Source of the DNA: Mnemiopsis leidyi
Taxonomy: Eukaryota; Ctenophora; Tentaculata; Lobata; Bolinopsidae
Reading direction: 5' to 3'
NCBI GenBank assembly: GCA_000226015.1
Contig: JH152724.1
Coordinates: forward strand, 32,064-89,636
Length of the DNA stretch: 57,573 nucleotides
Of this stretch, positions 22,901 to 33,900 are shown one piece after another. The notes below the pieces were generated by a model, which was not told where the DNA came from, did not search any database, and saw nothing but the letters and a program-made list of their open reading frames with translations. The translations under genes were made by a program, and so were the position numbers. Within the stretch, counting starts at the first letter, position 1; every line of letters starts with the position of its first letter.

Positions 22901-24154
22901 CTTTAAAACGACCATGTTAATTATAAGAGCCACGATCATCTTACTTTAAGCTTGCTATATGCATATATATATATATATATATATCCTTTTATAGAAACTG
23001 ACTGTGACATGTTTCCAGATAAAATAGAAGAGGGGGACATCGAGGAAGACAGCTCAGATGACGATGAAAAGGACAATAAGAGATGTAAAACCGACTCCTG
23101 ATCTTTTATATCGAGCACATAGGCAGGTAAAATGTCACTACTACTTGCTATTGAACACGTAAATTGAGGACGACTCACGGAAGTTAAGTTTCATTTAACA
23201 TATTTAACGTATTGCGGTTTTGTCTAGTGATCTAGAAATGTTCCAAAGACAGCATTACCAAACCATAGACGAATTATTCCACTATGTTACTCTCTATTCA
23301 CAATGTCTAACTCTCAGCTAGGGCAATATAGTGAGATATCAAGTTATCTTCGACCGTATTTTGTGCATCGGGGGCCGGGGTATCGTATGTCCTTTAATGA
23401 CATTTCGTTGCCATAGGCAACCGGCATTGCAATCATGCTGGTTATTTTGGAGTGGAAAACACCTTAATGTTTTACTCACTGACCTTTCTTTGAGCTTGGC
23501 CTTTTCTCGTTGCTTATATGCTAATGCTATGTTCGATATTGCTTAAAATTTGGGAGTCAAGTCGTGCTGTCACATTTTTTTGCTCTCAAAATTGAATCTT
23601 TTCTACAATGATGTGATTTCAAAGCAGTATGCATTAGAAAAACATGCTTCAGACCGTGAGATTAAAGAACAATAAAGATGACCGTTGCTATCGATACAAA
23701 ACTTATATTAGTAAACAGTAGTTTGTATTCTTTCACATTTTATCCTTTACAGATGGAACTTCTGCTGAAACCCAAGCTGTTGTACGTAACAGAAAGTGTC
23801 ACAAAGCGCGACTACCCAGCACACACAGTTACAATCCCAACTAAACCTTCCTCCCTCCACCACAAACCCTCCTCCCTGTCATCCACCGTCTCCCACGTCT
23901 CTGAGCCGCCCACCTGCCGTAAACCCATTGTCAGAGAACCTCTTGTCCACCTCCCCTCCTTCCAGAGAGAGCTGGTAGCGCTGAACGGGGGACGATACCG
24001 GGTACAGCCCACCCCGCCCTCCACTGCAGGGGGAACAAGCGCCCAGCAGTGGGAGACCAAACACGATGAGCTGCGACACACAGAGAGCGGAGGGGAGGAT
24101 GTGGGCAGGGAGGTACAGCTGGCGTTTAATAAACCTTTACTTAGATCCATGTGA
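10983..24154 (+). CDS. PHF7/G2E3-like ePHD-RING-PHD protein with homeodomains, PIP box, AT-hook, MADF and C2H2 fingers
   Basis: Exons: 10983-11184, 11376-11554, 11732-11833, 12074-12198, 12314-12488, 12673-12776, 13719-13836, 14041-14222, 14294-14448, 14915-15145, 15270-15458, 15583-15759, 16165-16353, 16537-16671, 16821-17031, 17157-17590, 17784-18302, 18476-18577, 18720-18912, 19092-19420, 19636-19826, 20150-20317, 23753-24154. This gives 1603 codons with all phases compatible. Domains: ePHD about 96-215 (CCHFC; LKCSFC), RING about 220-290 (CAICGDD; FRCPMC) and PHD about 315-375 (MKCKTC; DWCCATC), in the order of PHF7 and G2E3, which are E3 ligases (PHF7 acts on histone H2A). Then come two homeodomain-like folds (about 460-520 and 531-585), a PIP box QTTISTFF (805-812), a C2H2 finger (about 940-962), an AT-hook RGRPRKK (about 1053), a MADF domain (about 1136-1222) and C2H2 fingers (about 1355-1460). 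Likely a nuclear chromatin reader or ubiquitin ligase. Uncertain: the exon 7-8 boundary, a possible 41-base intron at 14143-14183, and the last splice. Without that splice the frame stops at 20365. Confidence 0.8.
16970..16993 (+). other. PIP-box (PCNA-binding) motif within the PHF7-like gene
   Basis: Encodes K-QTTISTFF-K, a full match to the canonical PCNA-interacting peptide Q-x-x-(I/L/M)-x-x-aromatic-aromatic. It sits in a lysine-rich, probably disordered linker between the homeodomain region and the first C2H2 finger, which is the usual setting for a working PIP box. PIP boxes recruit replication and repair factors to the PCNA clamp. Confidence 0.7.
20784..20930 (+). repeat. C/G-run repeat, copy 1 (in last intron of PHF7-like gene)
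   Basis: GGGCCATGCCCC, an AATTTGGAT block, CCAAGGTATCATTT, a long C run and GAAATTGCTTCTAAGCTATC occur in the same order as at 21478-21640. The copies flank a LINE fragment. This is a mobile-element derived repeat, possibly related to the hAT-like element at 32125. Confidence 0.65.
20931..21430 (+). mobile_element. LINE (non-LTR retrotransposon) 3' fragment
   Basis: 5'-truncated copy of the 3' end of a non-LTR element. The open frame at 21075-21320 carries the motif typical of the region behind the reverse transcriptase: a W/R-M-L-G-H-I-L-R block, a G-R-R-G-R-P-P-L block and a final D-R-I-E-W-K-K. The upstream part is in another frame, so at least one frameshift is present. It ends in a TACTACTACT tail after GAGATATTTCGTACTTTAAA. 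A second copy lies at 55496-56130. Inserted in the last intron of the PHF7-like gene. Confidence 0.8.
21478..21640 (+). repeat. C/G-run repeat, copy 2
   Basis: Same order of blocks as 20784-20930 (GGCCAATGTATCATTT, GGAAATTGCTACTAAGCTATC, long C run), same orientation. Confidence 0.65.
21767..21815. mobile_element. 49-bp foldback element with near-perfect 8-bp TSD
   Basis: Termini CAGTGGCGTAACGT and, inverted, CAGTGGCGTAACGT are identical over 14 bases, with about 20 bases between them. Flanks TATCAGCA (21759-21766) and TCTCAGCA (21816-21823) differ at one of 8 positions. A CAG terminus plus an 8-bp duplication fits hAT, so this looks like an extremely short MITE. Confidence 0.65.
22354..23101 (+). 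CDS. GON7-like small acidic protein (putative KEOPS/EKC subunit)
   Basis: Two exons, 22354-22522 and 22995-23101, coding for 91 residues with a canonical phase-1 intron. The start ATG is right behind a CATAG that could also be an acceptor. Residues 1-50 are a mixed segment with an F-x-G-x-L-x-x-L-x-G core and a following helix. Residues 60-91 are very acidic (EEGDIEEDSSDDDEKDN) and the protein ends K-R-C-K-T-D-S. That layout (about 100 residues, F-GLL-G core, acidic disordered tail, K-R-x-K-T-x-S end) is like GON7, the small subunit of the KEOPS/EKC complex that makes N6-threonylcarbamoyladenosine on tRNA. The gene lies inside the last intron of the PHF7-like gene on the same strand. The alternative, that these are exons of the host gene, is disfavoured because exon 22 ends in phase 0 and this exon needs phase 1. 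Confidence 0.5.
22959..22984. repeat. (TA)n microsatellite
   Basis: TA dinucleotide run just before the acceptor of the second GON7-like exon. Confidence 0.9.
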
Positions 24155-24918
24155 GGAGACGATCGCGGTGTTGAGACACTGGAGACAGTGATAGGATAGG
24201 ATCTGTCTAGTTGTTGTGGAGAGATGATTTAGTGACTAATCATTTAAATTATAGAGCTCGCAGATCAGTGGTTGTATAAGGCATGTTGTAGTCGTTTTTA
24301 AATGGCGGAGGCAGATCATAAGTTCAATTATGAATTTTATTTAAGTTTAATTTTAGTGTTTTAGTTTTACATATATGCGCATTTTGGCGATTGGGAACTT
24401 ATAATTATCGGGAAAGTATTTTAGAACAAATCACGAGTTCGTAAAGTAATTGGTAAAGTAATTAGGACATAATTACACATAATTTATTTATTCGAAAATT
24501 TGTAATTTACAAGAATTCATACAAAAATTTGTTCAATTTGTAATAAAAAGCAGTTTTGAATCTTAGTCCCAATCTTGCCAAATATTTTAAAACGAGTAAT
24601 GTCAGACTTTAAAACGGTCCCAAACAGCTCATAATGAGCATTAAACTTAAACGTGAAATAAATAACAGTGAAAAATGCACGAGTACAGTTGATGAAAATA
24701 TTATTAACCAGTTTGGTGTTAAAACATAACAATTGTCATAAATTAACTGCAGACGACTTAACCGGCTTCTGTTCATCATAATAGTCGTAGCGTTTATTGA
24801 TTCCATCTTCGCAATTCTTTCTCGCACATGATCAACATCAAACAGTTATTTGGCACGGTCAGCACACCAAACCTAATCTTCTCTTGGTCCACCGACCTTC
24901 GCTTTAAGACACACTACC
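24155..24918. other. Convergent 3' intergenic region
   Basis: Separates the stop of the plus-strand PHF7-like gene (24154) from the stop of the minus-strand KH gene (24919). AATAAA on the plus strand occurs at 24657 and TTTATT (minus-strand AATAAA) near 24333 and 24485. If these are used, the two 3' untranslated regions overlap head to head. No other feature seen. Confidence 0.55.
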
Positions 24919-27900
24919 TCATTCTGGCTTAACATACTTGGAGGCATTCTGAGCAACGTTCATGAAATCTTCCAAGTCCTTCATTAGGATCTGCTCTGCA
25001 GACCATGTCATTTTGGAGGTACCAGCTTCGTCGTAGGCAGCGAGCACGTTCTGGTTAAACGCTCCCTCCCACACCTTGCTGCATACCTGACAGTACAGTT
25101 GGTCGGATTACAAGCTCCTAGTTTAAAGAAAAGCTCGTCAGACAAGCACCTTTAAACTCTTACGAGGAAAGGGGATATAATGGATTGGGATACAGCAAAG
25201 AAATATGATTCGAGGTATGGACACAGTGTATGCTCGGAAGCTTACAAGTTAGTCGATGAAACACGAGCGTTTCATTGGAATCATACTTCGATTCAACTTT
25301 AAGGGAATATAACTACATATTATCATCTGCTTCACTGATTGAATCAACCGATTACTACAGAAATATAAGCAAACCTCAATTTTAGTATAGGGTGTAGCAT
25401 CGAACTTAACCATAGAACTGTCCCTTGATAGTGTACCTCTGGTAACACTAGATACTACTATCTTTATACTACCGATAGCTATCACAGTCTCTGCCACCTG
25501 AAATATTGTTGGTGAAATATTGTTGGTAATTTTCCATCGAATGGGGAATTACGTGCAACGTATAGTATATTTTCGGGTTACGTAGAAAGCAAGGATAACA
25601 AATTGGTATGAACTTTAACGTAGAATTATTCTCGTTTTCCTGCGCTGTAAGTTATCTGTATTTTATCTCTTTTGGGTAATTGAGTTATTAAGCCTTCTGG
25701 TCAGAAATCCTGGACTGATTGTTTAAAGTCGGGAATTGGAAGTCATATTTCGTTAAATGAAAAGGTTGTGAATTTCTTATTTTGATTATAGATCGTGAAA
25801 TTCGAGAAAAATCGGTAATTAGTATTTGCCATTATTAAGTATTCAGACGGAAAGCTTACAAATTTCGATAAGCATGTCAGGAATAAGTATCACGTAGCGT
25901 GGGTTATCACGGACGTTTATTACTTTGTCTTTTATTTCAGGTAACTTCAATTCTTTTTTCTCAATGTTCAGTATTCAATTTGAGTGACTCACGACTACTG
26001 CGTGGTTTGACTTTAGATTGTAAGTTCGCTGTATGGAGTTTCCATAGTCCTTAGTGAATTTGTGCTGGGACCCTCCATTTTTTTATTCGTTTTTCTATTT
26101 GTAACTCCTCACTTTCAAAAAGTTCTAAAACAACCGAGAAGACTTTCTTTTCATTAACCACATTTTTGGTAATTAAGACAGTTAATGTACCTTATTGACA
26201 CTGATGACAGTCTGATTCTGTTCACATTCGTATGCTAGAGAATAAGAAGAGGAACTCTCGTCTGTCATCATCTGTAATCTCTCCACAAACGTGCTGCAAT
26301 ACAAAAATAGTCACTCAAGTCACCAACGTTAGAATCTTGTCTGATTATCTTTAAATTGTACTTTTCACCAATTTATTGCAAACACATTTTCTTGATAAAA
26401 GAAAACCGGCGGAGCTCGTACAATTCAACTAAGCTGTGTATCTGTGTATGGGAGGAAATCCGATCGGGAAACAAACTACCTGAATGTTTCATGTGGCACA
26501 ACATGAGCACATTCCACCTTTATCTGCAAGTCCACTTTGCGATCCACACAAGCAATGTTAGCACAGAACCTCTCTGTTCGCTGGGGATTCAGTTCTCCGG
26601 TTCGCGTAAACTCCTGAAATTTTTCGACGATTTGGTGTTGTGTTATTGAACAACGAAAAATAAACATCCGATGTTATATTTAGACGTGGAATGAGTTTCT
26701 TGCACCATAATATCGATAATCTTCACAGAAATAAACCAAAATTGAACAATGTATTACTACCTTCTGTTTCTTCTCGTTGCTGGTTATTTGTATTATCTCA
26801 AAGCGATGGTCACCAGCAGCTTCATCTTCCACCGTGTGTTTCACAGTCACCAGAACATTCCTGCATCTGTTCTTATCTTTTGGCGTTTTGTCTATCATCG
26901 CAAACTGCAAGAAGAATAAACGTGAAAATAGTTTGCCCTAATTGAGTGTTATTACTGATTTTGTTACCTCATAATTTAAGACATTCTTAACCGCTTTAGC
27001 CCCTCAGTTAGCCTCACAAACTTACCTCATACTTCATATTAACCTCCTCCACAATTCCACCAAGCTTATCTGATATGTTTTCTTCCATTAGGTCGCATCT
27101 AAAGAAAATGTGCGTTAGTTTTGTTTCGTCTGCACGTCAAACAAAAATGATAGGCCAAAAGAGGTTTTAACTGATTAGAATCACTGATTAAAATCGCTTA
27201 AATCCTTATCTATGATATTGAAATATAATCAAATCACGTTGGACAATTATCTGTGTCTCCAGTGCTCCTTCCGATCAGGTGCCTCAGAGGAGGATTATTA
27301 TCAACGATAATATCAGATTTGAAATTAGTGTTAATCTTGGCTGTGTTTGATCTACTGATCTATTATTTAGTTACCCCTTTGACATGAATTGTTCGACTCT
27401 GCGGCGTATATGGTATATTATAACAAGTTCACCTACATAGAGCTACAAGTCTTTTCTTAAATAAGTAATACACCAACTCCCTGTTTCATGGCGTATTCTT
27501 AAAATATTTCGTTTTGTACATCTTAGTAACTCTCAAAATCTCAAGTATCTTGATTATTCTTAAATCTGCATCTTAACATCTTAAGATCGTGACTATATGT
27601 ACCTTGGACTGAAGATGGTGCGTAGGTTGAAGAGTAGCGACTGGTATGCAAACTCCTCGATTCTCCAACAAACCGACGAAACGTCCTCATTTAAATCGAG
27701 AAACATTATCTTTCCATACCTGAAAAGTTCAAGGTCATTTTCCTCAAATCTTCACAACTAATGCTATTTAAATAACTGCATTAACATGTGCTCGAAAAAA
27801 TAAAATTTTGTAATTGGCCCCATAGCGCGCACTTATCACCATTTCATCTGACGCGCGTTACGTGAATCAGACTTTACAAATGGTGTATTGGCACACAGCC

Positions 27901-30900
27901 GAATTGTAGGTTTACTGTCCACAATAGAACCACTTCAATTATCTAATGACGCAAGCTGTACTGTGTACATTCAATATACTTCATAAACGAAGTCACAAGA
28001 ATCCAGTCTGTTTCAACCACAGCAAGTTTCATCATCACAAAAGTTAATGTCTTATGTCAAGTCAGTGTGCTTTGCAGCGTCAGCACCAGCGAATATAAAA
28101 ACGTATATTAAGATGATAAGCCGGACACTTACGATCCTTTAAGGGTTATCATTCCTTTGTGAGGTCTGACTTCGTTTAGAAAATGAAATAGAGATTGCTG
28201 TATAAACTCTGTGTTTGTCTGCAGCAGAGAACCCCTGATAAAATACACATCTCAAAACGTTAAAATGTGGTAATTAAAGCTAATCAGGCTGAATCCACAT
28301 AAAAGAAATATATACAACAAGATACAGTATATACTTCCGAAATACACACAGCCAGATAACTGTTATATAGTGTTATATACACACTTACACTGTATGCCAA
28401 ACACAGCGGTAGTGAATTGTACATCTATATTATTGATAAGCAGAATGATGCACACAAAAAAGAAAGCTAATCGACTAATTTAAAGTATACAATTTTGCGT
28501 GAATATACAAACAGTGCACTTATAAAGGTCTGGTTGTGTAATTACAATTATCTGGTTTGTATACTCACAAAGATATACTGATAAAGATCTGGCTTGTATA
28601 ATGTATACTTACAAAGGTCTGGCTTGTATAATGTATACTTACAAAGATCTGGCTTGTATAATGTATACTTACAAAGATCTGGCTTGTATAATGTATACTT
28701 ACAAAGGTCTGGCTGTATAGTGTATACTTACAAAGATCTGGCTTGTATAATGTATACTTACAAAGGTCTGGCTTGTATAATGTATAATGTATACTTACAA
28801 AGGTCTGGCTTGTATAATGTATAATGTATACTTACAAAGGTCTGGCTTGTATAATGTATAATGTATACTTACAAAGGTCTGGCTTGTATTATAGTGTATA
28901 CTTACAAAGGTCGGGCTTGTATAATGAATAGTGTATACTTACAAAGGTCTGGCTTGTTGCATGGCTCCGTCTAACTCCGCACTGTATGGTTCAGAAAGAC
29001 ACAGCTTGTTATCCTCTGTGTCCTCTAAAAACGCTTGTCCCTCTTCTATACCCAACACCCTGGTCAAGTGTACAAGTTAAATCAAGCCTTGTTTAATGAG
29101 CTTGTTGTTAATATGATATAATTTAATCATTAATTGCTGATAACTAGAGATATCTGAATATTCTGTGATTGTTAGCCAAGGATCGGTATTCAGTCATATT
29201 ATGAACATCTTTAACAAAATTACAAATGTCATCGAGCAACAACACGGCAAATGTCTGCCGGTAGCTAAGGGAGGGAATACTTACTTAGCATGTCTGCCGG
29301 TAGCTAAGGGAGGGAATACTTACTTAGCATGTCTGCCGGTGGCTAAGGGAGGGAATACTTACTTAGCATGTCTGCCGGTGGCTAAGGGAGGGAATACTTA
29401 CTTAGCATGTCTGCCGGTGGCTAAGGGAGGGAATACTTACTTAGCATGTCTGCCGGTGGCTAAGGGAGGGATGTACCCGAAGTCCTTGTCCATGAAGACA
29501 ACGGTGGCAGTACGAGGCACATTACCGGTGATCAACAAATGTGAACTTGCTGTCGGGAAAAGCTGAGAAGGAGAAGATATGAGCTATAGCTTCTCAGTCA
29601 GCCATGAATTTTAGCCATAAATTTTAGTTTAATGATATTCAAAATATGCTAAAATCAGATATTTTAAGTAAATGGGTCTCACGTTGCCACAAAGTTCTTT
29701 AAGCATCTTTTTGGCGAATTCTCTGGAAGGGCGATCTTGTCCAGCTATCATTATGGTCTGAAAATCAGAAAATATCGTATTATGTATATTGAAACTATGA
29801 TGCCTTTAGCTTTAGTTCAAAAGTATAGATCGGGATTAAATCGAGATTGAATCGAGATTAAATAAAACTGTCTAGATGGCTCTTTGACAGCAGATGTGAG
29901 CCTATACACTCAAAACAAAGATCCCATTAGTACCCTGGCGTTTACAGAGGCGACTCTCCTCAAAAGATAACCTTTGACGTCGCCGCACAACAGCAACAAC
30001 AACAGCTACAGCATACATTTTTTTAAGACCAGGATAAATCTACAATTGATCAACAGTAAAATAAAGATGTTCTTGTATCTTGATAGGTTAATCACTCAAA
30101 ACGTACTTTATGAGATCCTTTAGGTCGTAGAAAGATAGGTATATCACTAAAAACGTACTTTATGTGATCCTTTAGGTCGTAGAAAGGTGTTAGTTTTCTC
30201 CTCAATCCTCTTCAGATTTCTACAGTTGTGACCCACCAGGAATGACATGTTTACAACTTGCGGCACGTAGAACTCCGACACTTCCTTTTCCTCCTGATTA
30301 ATGAACATAGGTCAACGTTAAAACGTACCAAAACGTACGTTAATTTCAGGCAGGTAAGTTAATCACGTACACCTAAATTTCATGTTCACTAGAAGCCGGG
30401 TGCTGTTGCACTTGCACGTGCAACAGGAGACTGTCACACTTGCACGTGCAACAGGAAAAACGTCACACTTGCACGTGTTACAGGAGACTGTCACACTTGC
30501 ACGTGCAACAGCAGACTGTCACACTTGCACGTGCAACAGGAGACTGTCACACTTGCACGTGAAAAGGAGACTGTCACACTTGCACGTGCTACAGGAGACT
30601 GTCACACTTGCACGTGCAACAGGAGACTGTCACACTTGCACGTGCAACAGGAGATTGTCACACTTGNNNNNNNNNNNNNNNNNNNNNNNNNNNNNNNNNN
30701 NNNNNNNNNNNNNNNNNNNNNNNNNNNNNNNNNNNNNNNNNNNNNNNNNNNNNNNNNNNNNNNNNNNNNNNNNNNNNNNNNNNNNNNNNNNNNNNNNNNN
30801 NNNNNNNNNNNNNNNNNNNNNNNNNNNNNNNNNNNNNNNNNNNNNNNNNNNNNNNNNNNNNNNNNNNNNNNNNNNNNNNNNNNNNNNNNNNNNNNNNNNN

Positions 30901-33900
30901 NNNNNNNNNNNNNNNNNNNNNNNNNNNNNNNNNNNNNNNNNNNNNNNNNNNNNNNNNNNNNNNNNNNNNNNNNNNNNNNNNNNACGTGCTACAGGAGACT
31001 GTCACACTTGCACGTGCAACAGGAGACTGTCACACTTGCACGTGCAACAGGAGACTGTCACACTTGCACGTGCAACAGGAGACTGTCACACTTGCACGTG
31101 CAACAGGAGACTGTCACACTTGTACGTGCAACAGGAGACTGTGACACTTGCACGTAAACAGGAGACTCGACAGTATGATGAAAGTTCCATGTTGTGGACG
31201 CTTAAGGAGAGGAACTAATGACACCCAAATCACTGCACGCATTTGGGAATTATACCTAGCATTGGTTAGCAGGCTTCTTACCATTGCGATTACCTTTCTA
31301 GCGATCAAGGTTATTGTTTTTCCTTTAGCTTATCAGCCTTCACATTAATTTCAGCTTTCCAGTATTAAATATCTCCAAGTACAGGGTTTTATCACAAGGA
31401 AGGTTAACGTCGGTTCTGAGTTGATAAACAAAAATATTATGAAGGTATTGTTTTGTCGATATTTGATCATAGAACCAACCAGTAAAATACAAGACAATGT
31501 CCGATGAGCGATGTCCAACGTGGGTAAATTTGATTATATGGAGCTTAATAAAATCAAAAGAGTTGCAGGTCCAATAGGCATACTCGTTCATCGCCGTCTA
31601 CTTCTAATGTTCATTCATTTTCTGTTTGAATTTAAGGCGATTTTAGTGTTACTTCATATATTAACCGGAGAATGAGGCTCTAATCTTGGATTTCGAACAG
31701 TTGACACAGCTTTAACATTTCCTCGGAGATATCCACACCTAACATATACAACATACAACTCAATACATACACAGACACAAATGTTTACATATCAACCACT
31801 GTTCCAGACAAGCCGTTATAAACAGGTCAACCCCGCAACGACAGAATGTGTATATTATATATGATCATGTGTGTTTCTATGAGGTAGTTGAGTATCGCCA
31901 GTACAGTATATCTTGTCTTTCTGTCACAGTGTTCTTCTTGTGTGGCCACTTCCGTAGACACTGGCTGTGTTTCAGTTACAGTGGGTTCTTGTTTTACGTT
32001 TTATACCGTTTTGGGGAGTTGGTACACAATAGTTAATGTAACTCCTCACTTAAAGTCAGTGTTTTTATTGTACCTGGCAGTTATTTTTTTTGACACACTA
32101 AATTGAATTAAACTATAGTAATATCAGGCCCGTAGTTAGGGGGGGGACAGGGGGGGTCATGACCCCCCCCCCCAATTTGGGGAAGGGGGGGTTCAAATAT
32201 GACCTGGGAAGCAGGTCATTGACCCCCCAGATTTGACTACTGTCTAAACATCTAAATTTCCATTGCTGAAAACATAAATTCTAATCAGTATTAGAAATAC
32301 GATGCTTTTTTATTAATAGTTCTTATTTAATAGCTATAAGCTAACAACTTGAATCTTGACACTTATCACAATCGAACATGATACTTGCCATTGCCCATTG
32401 CCCATTTGTTTATTATTCTCGATTGCAAAATTGAAAATTGTTATCTATATCATTTAAATACCCTGATTTATCTAACAAATTTCTTTAAGAATATAGATCA
32501 TGGCACAGATAATGTCTGAAAAGTGAGCATACCAGATAGTCACAGATTTTGTATGGGCATTGGGCCTGCGTCAACACCTCAAGATGCCTCGATTTTCTGC
32601 TTTCTTATTGATAACAAATGATCTTTTTACCCATATTCCAGCTAAAATTTTCCGGGGGGCTCCGCCCCCCCAACCCCCCAGCAAGGGGCTCTGCCCCTGG
32701 ACCCTGTTGGGGGCTGCGCCCCCAAACCCCCGCGTGGACTCGGCGCTTCGCGCCGAGTTTCGCAGCTGACCCCCCCCCCATTTCAAAATCCCAGCTACGG
32801 CCCTGAGTAATATGGTCATGGTGTGTTTCCGCAGTACTTTTTAAGAGTATATAGATTTCGCCTTAGATTTATTTTCAATTTACTAATTTCGTATTCAGGG
32901 GCAAATCATCGTTACTTCTTATCCACAGGCAGTTAATTGATTAATCTCTTAAGCACAAGCAAGGGCCGAATATTAGCTAGCACACAAAGAACATGAGTGT
33001 ATCTATAAATATTTTGTACCCACCATAACACCAACAACAACAAACACTTCACATTGCCTCATGAAAACGAGATTCACGGCTGCCCAAAAACAATGAACGA
33101 TCTAAGCTCCGTCTATGAAAGTGTGTAGTGCGTGATCTTCCATTTCAAGCATCATTAGTTGAAGTTATATGTTGTTTATATGTTAACTCCTCTTCACTAC
33201 ATTAAAGGCTATTAATACAGTAAAACCTCGATTTACCGTGCCTCTATTTACCGTGTCCCTCGATTTACCGGACCTTCTCCCTTTCCCCCGAGAGGCCTGG
33301 TAAATAGAGGTTTGACTGTATGTGTTTTGTTAAAAGGTTAATGTTTGAATTGATTGTGTGCATGTTTCCGTTTCGGAAGTTACAACCTAAGTCCCGTATA
33401 CGCGCTATAGGGTATAATTCAAAATTGATATCCAATAAATTGATCAAATCTTCAAATATCGATATGCTAAGTTTTATGATTTCATTCGGCCTGATCTTAA
33501 TGATACCGGTGTTGAGTGATCTTGGGTAGGATGATTTGTGTTTTGTTTGTTTAATCTTTGTAAGTCTCTTTGAGTTTGACGCCATTCAGCGAACTCGCAA
33601 AAATTATCTACTCGATTGCTTTTTAGAAATCTCATTTTACTAACCGGGTTATTAGTACCAGGCGAAAAAGCAGCATTAGCCCTCTCAGTCTCCTTAAACG
33701 AAAAGTTCCAATGTAACCAAAACGCAAAAGCAATTTGAAACCACAATTTATTACACACCAACATATCACCAACAAAACCCATTACAGTTTAAACCAACTC
33801 TCTAATGAACCTAACCCCAGGGGGATCAAGATGGGACTACACATGTGTTGCCATGAGAGGACGAAGAATCTGGTAGTAGCCAGCGTGTGTATGAGCATGT

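Noticed and set aside
23812..24150. Antisense 112-codon frame
   Set aside because: Shadow of the last exon of the PHF7-like gene; no splice context of its own.
24609..24827. Minus-strand frames at 24.5-24.8 kb as the end of the KH gene
   Set aside because: The KH frame already ends at 24919 with a good stop; these frames are in the presumed 3' untranslated region.
28594..28824. Plus-strand frame with repeated YNVYLQRSGL
   Set aside because: Translation of the splice-donor minisatellite on the wrong strand.
28560..29471. CRISPR-like regularly repeated arrays
   Set aside because: Units are contiguous with no unique spacers, in an animal genome with introns; they are minisatellites.
29165..29566. 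Plus-strand 133-codon frame with repeated CLPVAKGGNTYLA
   Set aside because: A 39-bp repeat read antisense to a real exon of the KH gene; 39 is divisible by three so the frame stays open by default.
30382..31218. Long plus-strand frames through the 28-bp minisatellite and the N run
   Set aside because: Open only because the repeat unit lacks stops and N is read as X.
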